DNA of 64,000 bases, from contig NZ_WYDP01000008.1 in the NCBI RefSeq assembly GCF_009904055.1, forward strand, positions 62,001 to 126,000. Reading direction: 5' to 3'. Every line of letters starts with the position of its first letter. Position 1 is the stretch's first letter. The notes beneath the pieces were generated by a model, which was not told where the DNA came from, ran no database searches, and saw only the letters and a list, made by a program, of their open reading frames with translations. Made by a program: the position numbers and the translations under genes. Positions 36,454 through 45,875 of the stretch are shown here, piece after piece. The DNA comes from Rubellimicrobium sp. CFH 75288 (lineage in GTDB: Bacteria; Pseudomonadota; Alphaproteobacteria; Rhodobacterales; Rhodobacteraceae).

Positions 36454-38916
36454 ATGGCCACCCGTTCGCCCGAAACCACTCTGTCGATCCCCGTGGAGGG
36501 GATGTCCTGCGCCTCCTGCACGGGTCATGTGGAGGCCGCGCTGCGGGCCCTTCCCGGCGTGCGGGAGGCAAGCGCCAACCTCGCCACCGGGCGGGCCGAG
36601 ATCCGTGCCGAGGGGCCGATCCCGGCCGAGGCGGTCGCGGCGGCGCTGGAGCGGGCCGGCTATGCGGTCCCGGCCGAGGCGGTGGAGATCGCCGTCGAGG
36701 GGATGTCCTGCGCCTCCTGCACGGGTCATGTGGAGGCCGCGCTGCGGGCCCTTCCCGGCGTGCGGGAGGCAAGCGCGAACCTCGTGACCGGGCGAGTGCG
36801 GGTCGTGCGGCTGCCCGGGACGGCGGACGCGCCGGCGCTGGAGCAGGCGATCCGCGCGGCGGGATACGAGCCGCGCGCGCTCGTCCCGGAAGGGGCAGCA
36901 CCGACGGAGGGCGCCGAGGAGAGGGCGCTGCGGCGGGATGCGCTGGTCGCGGCCGTGCTGACCGCGCCCCTCTTCCTGCTGGAGATGGGCGGCCACCTGG
37001 TTCCGGCGCTCCACCACTGGGTCGAGGCGACGATCGGGATGCGGACCTCCTGGTGGGTCCAGATGGGCCTGGCGGGAGCGGTGATGGCCGGGCCGGGGCG
37101 ACGCTTCTACCGGCGCGGCCTGCCCGCGCTGTGGCGGGGCGCGCCGGACATGAACGCGCTCGTGGCGCTGGGGACGTTGGCGGCCTGGGGCTATTCGGCC
37201 GTCGCCACGGTGGCGCCGGACCTGCTGCCCCCCGGTTCGCGGCACGTCTATTTCGAGGCGGCGGCGGTGATCGTGACGCTGGTTCTGGCTGGGCGCTGGC
37301 TCGAGGCGCGGGCGCGGGGGCGCACATCCGGGGCCATCCGGGCTCTTCTGGACCTCAGTCCGTCGATGGCCCGGCGGCGCCGGGCGGGCCGCGTGGAGGA
37401 AGTGCCGACCAGCGCGCTGCAGGTGGGCGACCTCATCGAGCTGCGCCCCGGCGAGCGCGTCGCCACCGACGGAGAGGTGGTCGAGGGGGCGTCCTTTGTG
37501 GACGAATCGATGCTGACCGGAGAGCCGATCCCCGTCGAGAAGCGACCCGGCGACCCCGTCACGGGCGGGACGGTCAACGGCACCGGCACGCTGGTGTTCC
37601 GCGCGACGGCGGTGGGGGCGGAGACGGCGCTGGCGCGGATCGTCGCCACCGTGGAGGCGGCGCAGGCGGCCAAGCTGCCTGTCCAGGCGCTGGTGGACCG
37701 GGTGACGCGGCGCTTCGTTCCGGCGGTGATGGCGGTCGCGGCGCTGACCTTCGCGGCCTGGCTGATCTGGGGGCCCCAGCCCGCGCTGACGCTCGCGCTC
37801 GTCAACGCGGTGGCGGTGCTCATCATCGCCTGCCCCTGTGCGATGGGTCTGGCCACGCCGGTCTCGGTCATGGTGGCCACGGGGCGGGCGGCGGAGGGGG
37901 GCATCCTGTTCCGCCGGGGGGACGCGCTGCAGGCGCTGCGCGATGTCGATGCCGTGCTGCTCGACAAGACGGGGACGCTGACGGAGGGGCGCCCCGTGCT
38001 GACCGACCTGATCCCCGCGGCCGGCCGGACGGCGGAGGAGCTGTTGCGCCTGGCTGCCGCAGCGGAGGCGCGCTCCGAGCATCCGGTCGCCGCGGCCATC
38101 CTGGCCGCCGCGCGGGAGCGGGGCCTCGAGATCCCCGAGGCGGAGGAGGCGGAGGCGGTGCCGGGCTTCGGCCTGGGGGCCCGGGTCGAGGGGCGCCGGG
38201 TGGAGATCGGCGCGGCGCGGCACATGGCGCGGCTGGGGGTGGACACGGAGCGCCTGTCGGCCGAGGCCGACCGCCTCGCCCGCGAGGGCCGCACGCCGCT
38301 GTTCCTGGCCGTGGACGGCGAGGCGGCGGCGCTTTTCGGCGTGGCGGACCCGGTGCGGGAGGGCAGCGCCGAGGCGGTGGCCGCGCTGCGGCGGATGGGG
38401 TTGCGCGTCGTCATGGTGACGGGCGACGCGCGCGGCACGGCCCATGCGGTCGCGCGCGCTGTCGGCCTCGACGAGGTGGTGGCGGAGGTCACGCCCGAGG
38501 GCAAGGTGCAGGCCGTGGCGCGCCTGCATGCGGAGGGGCTGCGCGTGGCCTTTGTCGGCGACGGGATCAACGACGCCCCCGCTCTGGCCGAGGCCGATGT
38601 GGGCGTGGCGATCGGGACGGGCACGGACGTGGCGGTGGAAGCGGCCGAGGTCGTGCTGATGGGCAGCGACCTGCGCGCCGTTCCCCGGGCCGTGGCGCTG
38701 TCGCGCGCGGCGCTGCGCAACATCCGGCAGAACCTGTTCTGGGCCTTCGCCTACAACACCGCGCTCATCCCGGTCGCGGCGGGCCTGCTCTGGCCGGTCT
38801 GGGGCGTGCTGCTGTCGCCGGCGCTCGCGGCAGGCGCCATGGCGCTCTCGAGCCTCTTCGTGCTCGGCAACGCGCTGCGCCTGCGGACGCTGCCCCTGCC
38901 GGAGGGGGTGCGGTGA
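36454..38916 (+). CDS. copA: Cu(I)-translocating P1B-type ATPase
   Basis: This inner-membrane pump exports Cu(I) from the cytosol (820 aa). Two N-terminal HMA domains have MSCASC motifs at about residues 18-22 and 85-89. P-type motifs are MLTGEPIPV, the channel CPC ([13 protein letters not shown], about 459), the phosphorylated Asp in DKTGTLTEG (about 503), SEHPVAAAI and [10 protein letters not shown]. The last membrane helices carry FAYNTALIP and AMALSS, the Cu(I)-specific signature. The start is ATG 36454 with AAGGA. It is co-transcribed with cueR, which overlaps its stop. The two HMA domains are almost identical in DNA sequence. Confidence 0.97.
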   Translation: MATRSPETTLSIPVEGMSCASCTGHVEAALRALPGVREASANLATGRAEIRAEGPIPAEAVAAALERAGYAVPAEAVEIAVEGMSCASCTGHVEAALRALPGVREASANLVTGRVRVVRLPGTADAPALEQAIRAAGYEPRALVPEGAAPTEGAEERALRRDALVAAVLTAPLFLLEMGGHLVPALHHWVEATIGMRTSWWVQMGLAGAVMAGPGRRFYRRGLPALWRGAPDMNALVALGTLAAWGYSAVATVAPDLLPPGSRHVYFEAAAVIVTLVLAGRWLEARARGRTSGAIRALLDLSPSMARRRRAGRVEEVPTSALQVGDLIELRPGERVATDGEVVEGASFVDESMLTGEPIPVEKRPGDPVTGGTVNGTGTLVFRATAVGAETALARIVATVEAAQAAKLPVQALVDRVTRRFVPAVMAVAALTFAAWLIWGPQPALTLALVNAVAVLIIACPCAMGLATPVSVMVATGRAAEGGILFRRGDALQALRDVDAVLLDKTGTLTEGRPVLTDLIPAAGRTAEELLRLAAAAEARSEHPVAAAILAAARERGLEIPEAEEAEAVPGFGLGARVEGRRVEIGAARHMARLGVDTERLSAEADRLAREGRTPLFLAVDGEAAALFGVADPVREGSAEAVAALRRMGLRVVMVTGDARGTAHAVARAVGLDEVVAEVTPEGKVQAVARLHAEGLRVAFVGDGINDAPALAEADVGVAIGTGTDVAVEAAEVVLMGSDLRAVPRAVALSRAALRNIRQNLFWAFAYNTALIPVAAGLLWPVWGVLLSPALAAGAMALSSLFVLGNALRLRTLPLPEGVR
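36496..36784 (+). repeat. Tandem duplication of the HMA-domain coding sequence in copA
   Basis: Positions 36496-36575 and 36697-36776 are identical over 80 bp at an offset of 201 bp (67 codons, in frame). Identity resumes for a few bases after one mismatch. Synonymous positions are unchanged, which points to recent duplication or gene conversion between the two metal-binding domains. Confidence 0.9.
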
Positions 38917-39329
38917 GCCGGCCGCTGACCATCGGCGAGGCCGCCCGGGCGAGCGGCGTGAGCGCCAAGATGATCCGCCACTACGAGGCCCTGGGCCTGC
39001 TGCCCCCTGCCCCGCGCCGGCCGAGCGGCTATCGCGAATACGACGAGGCCGACCTGCACCGGCTGCGGTTCATCCGCCGCGCGCGCGATCTGGGCTTCAC
39101 GCTGGACGGCATCGCGGATCTGCTCGCGCTCTGGGACGACCGGACGCGGGCGAGCGCGGATGTCAAGGCGCTGGCGCTGGCCCATGTGGCGGAGCTGCGC
39201 CGCCGGGCCGAGGCCATCGCAGGCATGATCGCCACCCTGGAGCGGCTGGCTGCGACCTGCCACGGCGACGACAGGCCCGACTGCCCCATCCTCGAGGACC
39301 TGGCCGCGGGGCGGCCGCCGCCGCGCTGA
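38913..39329 (+). CDS. cueR: MerR-family copper regulator CueR
   Basis: This Cu(I)-sensing transcription activator has 138 aa. The MerR HTH is [32 protein letters not shown] at about residues 4-35. A dimerisation helix follows, and a C-terminal metal loop has two cysteines spaced C-x7-C (CHGDDRPDC, about residues 117-125), the CueR arrangement for Cu(I). It starts with GTG at 38913, overlapping the copA stop (GTGA). It presumably acts on the dyad at 36399-36415. The stop codon lies 2 bp from the 3' end of tRNA-Leu. Confidence 0.95.
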   Translation: MSRPLTIGEAARASGVSAKMIRHYEALGLLPPAPRRPSGYREYDEADLHRLRFIRRARDLGFTLDGIADLLALWDDRTRASADVKALALAHVAELRRRAEAIAGMIATLERLAATCHGDDRPDCPILEDLAAGRPPPR

Positions 39330-39331
39330 GA

Positions 39332-39417
39332 TGGTGCCGGTGGAGAGATTCGAACTCTCATGCCCTTGCGGGCGACGGATTTTGAATCCGCTGCGTCTGC
39401 CGTTCCGCCACACCGGC
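39332..39417 (-). tRNA. tRNA-Leu (anticodon CAA)
   Basis: This 86-nt tRNA has the acceptor stem GCCGGTG/CACCGGC, an encoded 3' CCA, the anticodon loop TTCAAAA (anticodon CAA), a long class II variable arm and the T-loop TTCGAAT on a GAGAG/CTCTC stem. It reads UUG leucine codons. It is transcribed toward cueR, with its 3' end 2 bp from the cueR stop codon. Confidence 0.97.
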
Positions 39418-39464
39418 CCGGCCCTCTCCCTAGCGGGGCGGGCCGGGGGCGTCAAACGCGGCCC

Positions 39465-40328
39465 TCAGAGGGTGCGGGCGCGGAACGTGTCGCAGGCGGC
39501 GATGTCGCCCGCCTCGTAGCCGCGCCAGAACCAGCGCTGGCGCTGCTCGCTGGTGCCGTGGGTGAAGGTTTCGGGCCGGACGACCCCGCCGCCCTGGCGC
39601 TGGAGCGCGTCGTCGCCGATGCGGGCGGCGGCGTTCATCGCCTCCTCGACGTCGCCGGGCTCGAGGATGCCCCAGCGGGCATCGGCGTGATGCGCCCAGA
39701 TGCCGGCGAAGCAGTCGGCCTGCAGCTCGACCCGGACGGCGGCGCTGTCGGCGCCCTGCTGGCGGCCGCGGCGCGATTCGGCGAGGATGCCGAGCTCGTC
39801 CTGGACGTAGTGGCCGACCTCGTGGGCGACGACATAGGCGGCCGCAAAGTCCCCGCCCGCCCCCAGACGGCGCTCCATGACGGCGAAGAACTCGGTGTCG
39901 AGATACACGCGCCGGTCGGCGGGGCAGTAGAACGGACCCGTCTGGAGCGAGGCCGCCCCGCAGGCCGAGCGCGTGGCGCCGCGGAACAGCACAAGCGTCA
40001 CGGGTTCGTATGGCAGGCCCAGATCCTGGCGGAAGATGTCGGCCCAGACCTCCTCGGTGTCGGCCAGCGTGACGGAGACCATCTGCGCGAGGCGCTCGTC
40101 CTCCGCGCTGATGGGGGCGGCAGGACCGGTGCGCCCGGCGCTGCCGTCGTCGAGGAGCGGCGTCAGGTCCACGCCGAGGAACATCCCCACAAGAACGATG
40201 GCGAGCAGGCCCAGCCCCCCGGCCCCGCCCACGGCAATGCCCCTCCCGCCGCCGATCCGGCCGCCGCCCCCGCCCATGCGGCGCCGGTCCTCGATGTTGC
40301 TGCTGCCGCGCCGTCCCTGCCACCGCAT
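39465..40328 (-). CDS. ypfJ: YpfJ-family neutral zinc metallopeptidase
   Basis: This is a membrane-anchored putative zinc peptidase of 287 aa. It has a basic, glycine-rich N-terminus (MRWQGRRGSSNIEDRR) and one membrane span near residues 35-55. The catalytic domain contains FYCPADRRVYLDTEFF and the zinc motif VVAHEVGHYVQ near 170. QADCFAGIWAHHA near 210 may supply a further ligand. It matches the family by order of motifs. The substrate is unknown. The start at 40328 follows AGGGGAG; the frame extends upstream, but the family N-terminus is here. Confidence 0.93.
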   Translation of the reverse strand: MRWQGRRGSSNIEDRRRMGGGGGRIGGGRGIAVGGAGGLGLLAIVLVGMFLGVDLTPLLDDGSAGRTGPAAPISAEDERLAQMVSVTLADTEEVWADIFRQDLGLPYEPVTLVLFRGATRSACGAASLQTGPFYCPADRRVYLDTEFFAVMERRLGAGGDFAAAYVVAHEVGHYVQDELGILAESRRGRQQGADSAAVRVELQADCFAGIWAHHADARWGILEPGDVEEAMNAAARIGDDALQRQGGGVVRPETFTHGTSEQRQRWFWRGYEAGDIAACDTFRARTL

Positions 40329-40475
40329 TGCCGTGCTCCCCTTCTTCCATCCGGCAGATGCGCGCTCAACGCCGTGAGTCGCCCGGGAGGTTCCCGTTCG
40401 GGGTCTTGTGCCGGCCGCGCGGCTCGGGTCTTGTCGGCCAGCCACTGGTGGCGAGCATAGGGGGAGAACCGGACC

Positions 40476-40940
40476 GTGCCGCGCGGGTTTCTGATCCTTC
40501 TGGCGGCAGGCGGTTCGCTGGGCCTGCTGGCCGGGGCCTGGTACTGGCAGGCCATGGGCTATCCGCCCTGCCCCATGTGCTGGTGGCAGCGCTATCCGCA
40601 TGTCGTGGCCGTGGCCCTGGGGCTTGTCGCGGCGCTGACCTCGGGGCCGGTCGTGCCGCTGCTGGGTGCGCTGGCCGCGGCGACCAGCGCGGGGCTGGGC
40701 GTGCTGCATACCGGGGTGGAGCGCGGCTGGTGGACGGTGCAGACCGCCTGCACCGGCGGGGGTCTCGGCAATCTCAGCGGGGCGGACCTCCTGTCGCTCG
40801 AGGGCGACCGGGCCGTCCTGTGCGATCAGGTGACCTGGGAATGGCTGGGGCTGTCCATGGCCTCGTGGAACGCGATCCTGTCGCTGGGGCTGGTCCTCGT
40901 CTGGCTGGCCGCGGCACGGACCCCGCGCCGGAGCGGCTAG
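40476..40940 (+). CDS. dsbB: DsbB-family disulfide bond formation protein
   Basis: This inner-membrane oxidase passes electrons from DsbA to quinone (154 aa, four membrane spans). The first cysteine pair is in YPPCPMCWWQRYPH near residues 30-40. The second periplasmic pair is represented by TACTGG (about 91) and VLCDQ (about 113). The start is GTG at 40476 with GGGGGAG upstream. It is convergent with the Lrp gene, the two sharing one CTAG as their stop codons. No dsbA is nearby. Confidence 0.92.
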   Translation: MPRGFLILLAAGGSLGLLAGAWYWQAMGYPPCPMCWWQRYPHVVAVALGLVAALTSGPVVPLLGALAAATSAGLGVLHTGVERGWWTVQTACTGGGLGNLSGADLLSLEGDRAVLCDQVTWEWLGLSMASWNAILSLGLVLVWLAAARTPRRSG

Positions 40941-41374
40941 ACCCCCCGGCGAAGCGGCCGGCGCGAGGACAGCAGAAGATGCGTCTCGCTGCGGGCCACA
41001 CCCTCGATTCGGCGGATGGCGAACAGCGCCTCGTCGAATGCCTCAAGGCTTTCGGCGGAAACCTCCACGATCAGGTCCCACGGGCCGTTGGTGGTATGGA
41101 AGGCCCCCACCTCGGGGATGCCCCCGAGGCGCGCCATGACCCGGTCGGTCCAGCGGCCCTCGATGGCCAGCATCATCAGACCGCGCACGGGGGCCTGCGC
41201 CACGTCCGCCCGCGTCAGGACGGTAAAGCCCGCCACCTCGCCCCGCTCGATCAGCCGGCGCAGGCGCGCCCGGACGGTCGTCCGCGTCACCCCCAGCGCA
41301 TGCGCCAGATCGGACAGGCTGGCCCGACCGTCCCGGCGCAGTTCTGCGATGAGACGGCTGTCCAGATCGTCCAT
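40937..41374 (-). CDS. Lrp/AsnC-family transcriptional regulator
   Basis: This 145-aa regulator has an N-terminal winged HTH (residues 1-60: MDDLDSRLIAELRRDGRASLSDLAHALGVTRTTVRARLRRL). A C-terminal RAM domain for effector binding and oligomerisation follows (GLMMLAIEGRWTDRVMARLGGIPEVGAFHTTNGPWDLIVEV). It is divergent from arginase across 86 bp, so it is the likely regulator of arginine/ornithine catabolism (inference). Confidence 0.94.
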   Translation of the reverse strand: MDDLDSRLIAELRRDGRASLSDLAHALGVTRTTVRARLRRLIERGEVAGFTVLTRADVAQAPVRGLMMLAIEGRWTDRVMARLGGIPEVGAFHTTNGPWDLIVEVSAESLEAFDEALFAIRRIEGVARSETHLLLSSRRPLRRGV

Positions 41375-41460
41375 GCTGCGTGCCCGATTCGGTCAATCCG
41401 GTCCCGTATCGCACATCAAGGCGTCTTTTGTCCTCCGCCCGGCGGCGGCAGATCGCGGGC

Positions 41461-42384
41461 ATGGACCGTCACACCATCATCCTGCTCGGCGCCCCCGTGG
41501 ACAGCGGCAAGCGCCGCCGCGGCTGCCTCATGGGACCGGACGCCTACCGGGTCGCCGGCCTGCGGGAGGCGTTCGAATCGCTCGGCCACCGCGTGGTGGA
41601 CCGGGGCAACCTGCAACCCGACCCGGCCGAGGCCGGAGACCATCCGCGCCTGCATGGTCTCTCGGAGACGGTGGGCTGGACGGCCGCCCTGCTGCGCGAG
41701 GGGCAGCGGGCCGCCGCGGAGGGGATGCCCGTCTTTCTCGGCGGCGATCATGCGCTGTCCATGGGATCGGTCGGCGCCATGGCGGCCCATGCCGCCCGGC
41801 TGGGCCGGCCGCTGTTCCTGCTGTGGCTCGATGCCCATGCGGACTTCCACACGCCCGAGACGACGGAGACGGGTCACCTGCACGGGGTGTCGGTCGGCTA
41901 TCTGGCCGGGCTGCCCGGCTTCGGGGCCTTTCCCCCCATGCCGGCGCCGATCCCGCCCCGGCGCATCGGCCTGATCGGGCTGCGATCCGTCGATCCGGCG
42001 GAGCGGACGGCCCTGGAGAGGACGGAGGCGCTGATCGCCGACATGCGCCATATCGACGAGCACGGAATCCGCGCGCCCCTCGCGGCCTTCCTCGCGCGGG
42101 TGGAGGAGGAGGGCGGGCTTCTCCACGTGAGCCTGGACGTCGATTTTCTCGACCCCGCCATCGCGCCGGGGGTGGTGACCACCTCGCCCGGCGGGGCGAC
42201 GCTGCGCGAGGCGCATCTGTGCATGGAGATGCTGTGCGACTCGGGCCTTGTCACCTCGCTGGACCTCGTGGAGCTGAACCCCTTCCTCGACGAGCGCGGA
42301 CGGACCGCGGGGGTGATGGTGGACCTCGCTGCCTCGCTGATGGGGCGGCGCATCTTCGACAGACCGACACGGAGCCTTGCATGA
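41461..42384 (+). CDS. rocF: Arginase
   Basis: Arginase hydrolyses L-arginine to ornithine and urea (307 aa). Dinuclear manganese ligands lie in GGDHALSMGS (about residue 95), LDAHADFHTPETTETGHLHG (about 122-141) and LDVDFLDPAIAPGV (about 225). The ATG at 41461 (MDRHTIILLGAPVDSGKRRRG) matches the family N-terminus. The stop overlaps the ornithine cyclodeaminase start as ATGA, giving a coupled route from arginine to proline. Confidence 0.95.
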   Translation: MDRHTIILLGAPVDSGKRRRGCLMGPDAYRVAGLREAFESLGHRVVDRGNLQPDPAEAGDHPRLHGLSETVGWTAALLREGQRAAAEGMPVFLGGDHALSMGSVGAMAAHAARLGRPLFLLWLDAHADFHTPETTETGHLHGVSVGYLAGLPGFGAFPPMPAPIPPRRIGLIGLRSVDPAERTALERTEALIADMRHIDEHGIRAPLAAFLARVEEEGGLLHVSLDVDFLDPAIAPGVVTTSPGGATLREAHLCMEMLCDSGLVTSLDLVELNPFLDERGRTAGVMVDLAASLMGRRIFDRPTRSLA

Positions 42385-43457
42385 ACGCCCTTCCCGACCC
42401 CGCGCTGCGCGTGCCCGCGCCGTCCGCCCGCGCGCTGGTGCCCTTTGTCAGCGTGGCCGACATGATGCGGCTGGTCCATCGCGTGGGGCTGGCGCCGATG
42501 CTGCGCGACCTCGCGGACCGGATCGAGGACAGCTTCCGCCGCTGGGAGAGCTTCGAGAAGCGCGAGCGCATCCCGGCCCATTCGGCCGAGGGCGTGATCG
42601 AACTGATGCCGACCACGGACGGCGAGGTGTACGGCTTCAAGTACGTCAACGGCCATCCGCGCAACATGCGCGCGGGGCTGCAGACGGTGACGGCGTTCGG
42701 GCTGCTTGCGGACATGCACACGGGCTATCCGGTGCTGCTGTCGGAGATGACGCTGCTGACGGCCCTGCGCACGGCGGCCATGTCGGCGCTGGCCGCGCGG
42801 CACCTCGCGCCCGAGGGCTCGCGCGTGATGGCGGTGATCGGCAACGGGGCGCAGTCCGAGTTCCAGGCCGTCGCCTTCCGCGAGATCGTGGGGATCGAGG
42901 AGGTGCGGCTGTGGGACATCGACCCCGCCGCGACGGAGAAATGCGCGCGCAACCTGCACGGCAGCGGGCTGCGCGTCGTGCCCTGCGCCACGGCCGAGGA
43001 GGCGATCCTGGGCGCGCAGGTCATCACCACGGCGACGGCCGACAAGCGGCTGGCCACGATCCTGTCGGACAACATGGTGGGGCCCGGCGTGCACCTGAAC
43101 GCGGTGGGCGGCGACAGCCCCGGCAAGACCGAGCTGGCGCGCGAGATCCTGCTTCGCGCCGACATCTTCGTGGAATATCCGCCCCAGACGCGCATCGAGG
43201 GCGAGATCCAGCAACTGGACCCCGACCATCCCGTGACCGAGCTGTGGGAGGTGATCGCGGGGCGCAGGCCGGGCCGCCGGGGACGCGACGCGATCACGCT
43301 GTTCGATTCCGTGGGCTTTGCCATCGAGGACTTCGCCGCGCTGGTCTATGTGCGCGAGAAGGCACGCGAGACGGGGCTGTTCCAGGAGCTGGACCTGATC
43401 GCGGACCCGGACGATCCGCGCGACCTCTACGGGATGCTGATGCGCGCGGCGCCCTGA
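42381..43457 (+). CDS. ocd: Ornithine cyclodeaminase
   Basis: This enzyme converts L-ornithine to L-proline plus ammonia with tightly bound NAD (358 aa, mu-crystallin/OCD family). It has substrate-binding FKYVNGHPRNMRAGLQTV near residue 80, LSEMTLLTALRTAAMSALAARHLAP near 115, the Rossmann motif VIGNGAQSEFQ near 152, and NAVGGDSPGKTEL near 237. It is translationally coupled to arginase. The long form with this N-terminus is typical of true OCD rather than alanine dehydrogenase-like relatives. Confidence 0.95.
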   Translation: MNALPDPALRVPAPSARALVPFVSVADMMRLVHRVGLAPMLRDLADRIEDSFRRWESFEKRERIPAHSAEGVIELMPTTDGEVYGFKYVNGHPRNMRAGLQTVTAFGLLADMHTGYPVLLSEMTLLTALRTAAMSALAARHLAPEGSRVMAVIGNGAQSEFQAVAFREIVGIEEVRLWDIDPAATEKCARNLHGSGLRVVPCATAEEAILGAQVITTATADKRLATILSDNMVGPGVHLNAVGGDSPGKTELAREILLRADIFVEYPPQTRIEGEIQQLDPDHPVTELWEVIAGRRPGRRGRDAITLFDSVGFAIEDFAALVYVREKARETGLFQELDLIADPDDPRDLYGMLMRAAP

Positions 43458-43525
43458 GAGCGGCGCGGCGGCTGGATCGGGGGCCGCCCCTCCGCTACCT
43501 CCGCCGGAGGCCGAGGGAGGTGCGC

Positions 43526-44410
43526 ATGGAACGGATCGGGTTCGCGGGGCTGGGGCTGATGGGTCACGGGATGGCCCGCAACCTCCTGGCCAAGGGATTC
43601 GCCATGACGGTCCTGGCGCATCGCCGGCGCGAGGCGGTGGAGGACATGGTGGCGCGTGGAGCCGTCGAGGCGGCGGACCCCGCCGACCTCGCCCGGCGGT
43701 CGGATGTGGTGGTGCTGTGCCTGACCGGCAGCCCGCAGGTCGAGGCGGTCGTCGCCGCGATGGGGCCGGGCCTGCGCGAGGGGATGGCGGTGGTGGACTG
43801 CTCGACCGCCGATCCCGTCAGCACCGACCGGCTGCGCGAGGATCTGGGGCGCAGGGGGGTGGCGCTGGTGGACGCGCCGCTCTCGCGCACGCCGAAGGAG
43901 GCGTGGGAGGGGACGCTCGATGTCATGGTGGGCGCGGAGGAGGCGGATTTCGCCCGCCTGGAGCCTGTCCTGCGCGCCTTTGCCGCGCGCGTGATCCGCG
44001 TGGGGCCGCCCGGCGCGGGGCACCGGATGAAGCTGCTCAACAACTTCCTGAGCCTGGGCTACGGCGCCCTCTATGCCGAGGCGCTGGCGGTGGCGCGCAA
44101 GGCCGGGATCACGGTCGCGGCCTTCGATTCGGTGATCCGGGACGGGCGGATGGATTGCGGCTTCTACCGGACCTTCATGGGGTATGCGCTCGAGGGGGAC
44201 CGGAACGCGCACCGCTTCACCTTGCGCAACGCCCACAAGGACCTGCGCTATCTCGAGGGGATGGCGAACGCCGCCGGGGTGGCGACGACGATGGCGAGCG
44301 CGGCCAAGAACAGCTACGCGCTGGCCGTGGGCCTGGGCGGCGGGGGGGAGGAGGATTATGTCCCCCACCTTGCCGACTGGATCGCGCGGGCCAACGGGGC
44401 CGGGGCCTAG
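43526..44410 (+). CDS. 3-Hydroxyisobutyrate dehydrogenase-family NAD(P) oxidoreductase
   Basis: This is a beta-hydroxyacid dehydrogenase of 294 aa. The N-terminal dinucleotide motif GFAGLGLMGHGMARNL is at residues 5-20. VDAPLSRTPKEAWEGTLDVMVGA near 117-139 is the substrate loop, and catalytic Lys lies in HRMKLLNNFLSLGYGAL near 170. The substrate is uncertain: family members reduce 3-hydroxyisobutyrate, tartronate semialdehyde, succinic semialdehyde and others. It is preceded by GAGGGAGG. The stop is shared with the convergent hydrolase gene through CTAG. Confidence 0.9.
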   Translation: MERIGFAGLGLMGHGMARNLLAKGFAMTVLAHRRREAVEDMVARGAVEAADPADLARRSDVVVLCLTGSPQVEAVVAAMGPGLREGMAVVDCSTADPVSTDRLREDLGRRGVALVDAPLSRTPKEAWEGTLDVMVGAEEADFARLEPVLRAFAARVIRVGPPGAGHRMKLLNNFLSLGYGALYAEALAVARKAGITVAAFDSVIRDGRMDCGFYRTFMGYALEGDRNAHRFTLRNAHKDLRYLEGMANAAGVATTMASAAKNSYALAVGLGGGGEEDYVPHLADWIARANGAGA

Positions 44411-45402
44411 GCGAGGGGCAGCACCTCGCGCCCGATCAGGTCCATGAGGTCGCCGAAATAGCCGCCGCTGCGGGCGGGCCGCGTCGGGTCGGACGTGATG
44501 GCGAGCGCGAGGCGCCCGCCGGGAATCGCCGCGATCACCTGGCCGCCATAGCCGCGCGCGATGGCCATGCGCCCGCGCGGCGTGGATTGCAGGAACCAGC
44601 CATAGCCGTAGGCCAGCCCCGAGAAGGGCGAGCCGGTCACCGGGCGCAGGCTGGCCGCGACCCAGTCGCGGGGCACGACCTGGCGCCCCTCCCACTCGCC
44701 CCTGCGGCGCATCATCTCGGCCACGCGCAGCATGGCACGCGGCGAGAGCGCCATCTCGTTGCCGCCGAGATAGCGGCCCTGCGGGTCGCGCGTCCAGGCG
44801 GGGATCTCGATGCCGAGCGGCCCGCCCAGCCAGTCCCGCGCGAGCGCGAGCAGCGAGCGGCCCGTCGCCTCGGAGAGCGCAGCCCCGAGGACGTGGGTGG
44901 TGCCGGTCGAATAGATCATGCGGCCTCCCGGCTCGGCCACGAAGGGGCGCGAGAGCGCGTCGCGCACCCAGTCGCCCGAGGCGATCCAGCCCGCATAGTT
45001 GCCCCCCGACGTGGGCTGGAGGCCCGCGCGCAGCGTCACCAGATCCTCGAGCGTGAGCGCGCCCACGCGGGGGTCCGCGCCCGGCGGGACGAGGGCGGGC
45101 GCCACCTCGGCCAGCGTGGCGCGGACGGACGGCACCGCGCCCCGGTCGATCGCCACCCCGAGGAGCAGCGCCACGAGCGACTTGGACACCGACTTGGTGT
45201 TGGCGGGCCGATCGAGGCCGGGGCCGCGGAAGGCGCGCTCGAGCACCGTCTCGCCGTCGAGCGCGACGAGGACGCTGTGGAGCTGCGCGAGCGAGCGGGC
45301 GGCCTCGGCGACCGCGCCCCAGGGCGAGGGCTGCGCGAGCGCGGGGGCTGCGAGGAGCGAGGCGGCGCCCGCAAGGGCGGCGCGGCGGGTCAGGCGGGGC
45401 AT
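44407..45402 (-). CDS. Serine hydrolase, beta-lactamase-related (class C fold)
   Basis: This 331-aa exported hydrolase of the Beta-lactamase/EstB/PBP4* group has a twin-arginine-like signal (LTRRAALAGAASLLAAPALAQ). The nucleophile motif SVSK spans residues 71-74, and the Tyr motif is near 162 (IYSTGTTH). A late glycine block GYGGQVIAAIPG replaces the KTG box. Members range from esterases to peptidases, and antibiotic resistance should not be inferred. The start at 45402 places the signal at the N-terminus. Confidence 0.87.
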   Translation of the reverse strand: MPRLTRRAALAGAASLLAAPALAQPSPWGAVAEAARSLAQLHSVLVALDGETVLERAFRGPGLDRPANTKSVSKSLVALLLGVAIDRGAVPSVRATLAEVAPALVPPGADPRVGALTLEDLVTLRAGLQPTSGGNYAGWIASGDWVRDALSRPFVAEPGGRMIYSTGTTHVLGAALSEATGRSLLALARDWLGGPLGIEIPAWTRDPQGRYLGGNEMALSPRAMLRVAEMMRRRGEWEGRQVVPRDWVAASLRPVTGSPFSGLAYGYGWFLQSTPRGRMAIARGYGGQVIAAIPGGRLALAITSDPTRPARSGGYFGDLMDLIGREVLPLA

Positions 45403-45474
45403 GGCTCTCTCCGGCGGCGTCCGCGGGTGATCGCAGGCGGGCGGCCGGAGGTCCAATCAAGCCGCGGGGAGCGG

Positions 45475-45753
45475 TCAGTGATACCGGAACTCGCCCACCA
45501 CGTGGCGCCACTCTCCGGGGCGGATCATCTTGCGGTGGGTGAAGCGCACCGAATGGAGCGGCCCCTCGATCTCGCGCTGCCAGAACTCGATGAACTCGAA
45601 CAGGCGGGGATGGTCCGGAGCGATGTCGTAATCCTGCCAGATGAAGCTGTTCAGCACGTTCCGGTAGTCGGGCATCCGGTAGAAGAATTCGGCCGTGGTC
45701 AGGCCATAGCCCTTGAGCATCAGTTCGGTTTCGGAGGTCGGTCTTGGCGCCAT
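45475..45753 (-). CDS. usg: Usg family protein
   Basis: This 92-aa protein matches the alphaproteobacterial Usg family (COG5425), named for its position near trp genes in some species. Seen are MLKGYGLTTAEFFYRMPDYRNVLNSFIWQDYDIAPDHPRLFEFIEFWQ. There is no membrane span or known catalytic motif. Here it is not beside trp genes but head-to-head with gyrA. The function is unknown. Confidence 0.9.
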   Translation of the reverse strand: MAPRPTSETELMLKGYGLTTAEFFYRMPDYRNVLNSFIWQDYDIAPDHPRLFEFIEFWQREIEGPLHSVRFTHRKMIRPGEWRHVVGEFRYH

Positions 45754-45875
45754 GCGGGTCTCCTCGGCTGGACCTGTGAGGTCAGTGCAGAAGATCGGGC
45801 ACGGTTCCCCGTTCCGTCAATGTTTTCAGTTTGTTGGCGCTCGCACCCGGTGGCTGACAAGAGGGTCTGCTGCGG

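Noticed and set aside
37053-39329. A 758-codon plus-strand frame over copA.
   Set aside because: Only its last 138 codons are real (cueR, from GTG 38913); the rest is a shadow of copA.
36120-39420. A genomic island with attachment repeats at the copper module.
   Set aside because: No integrase, no duplicate of the tRNA 3' end and no composition change is visible, so an island is not claimed, only raised as a question.
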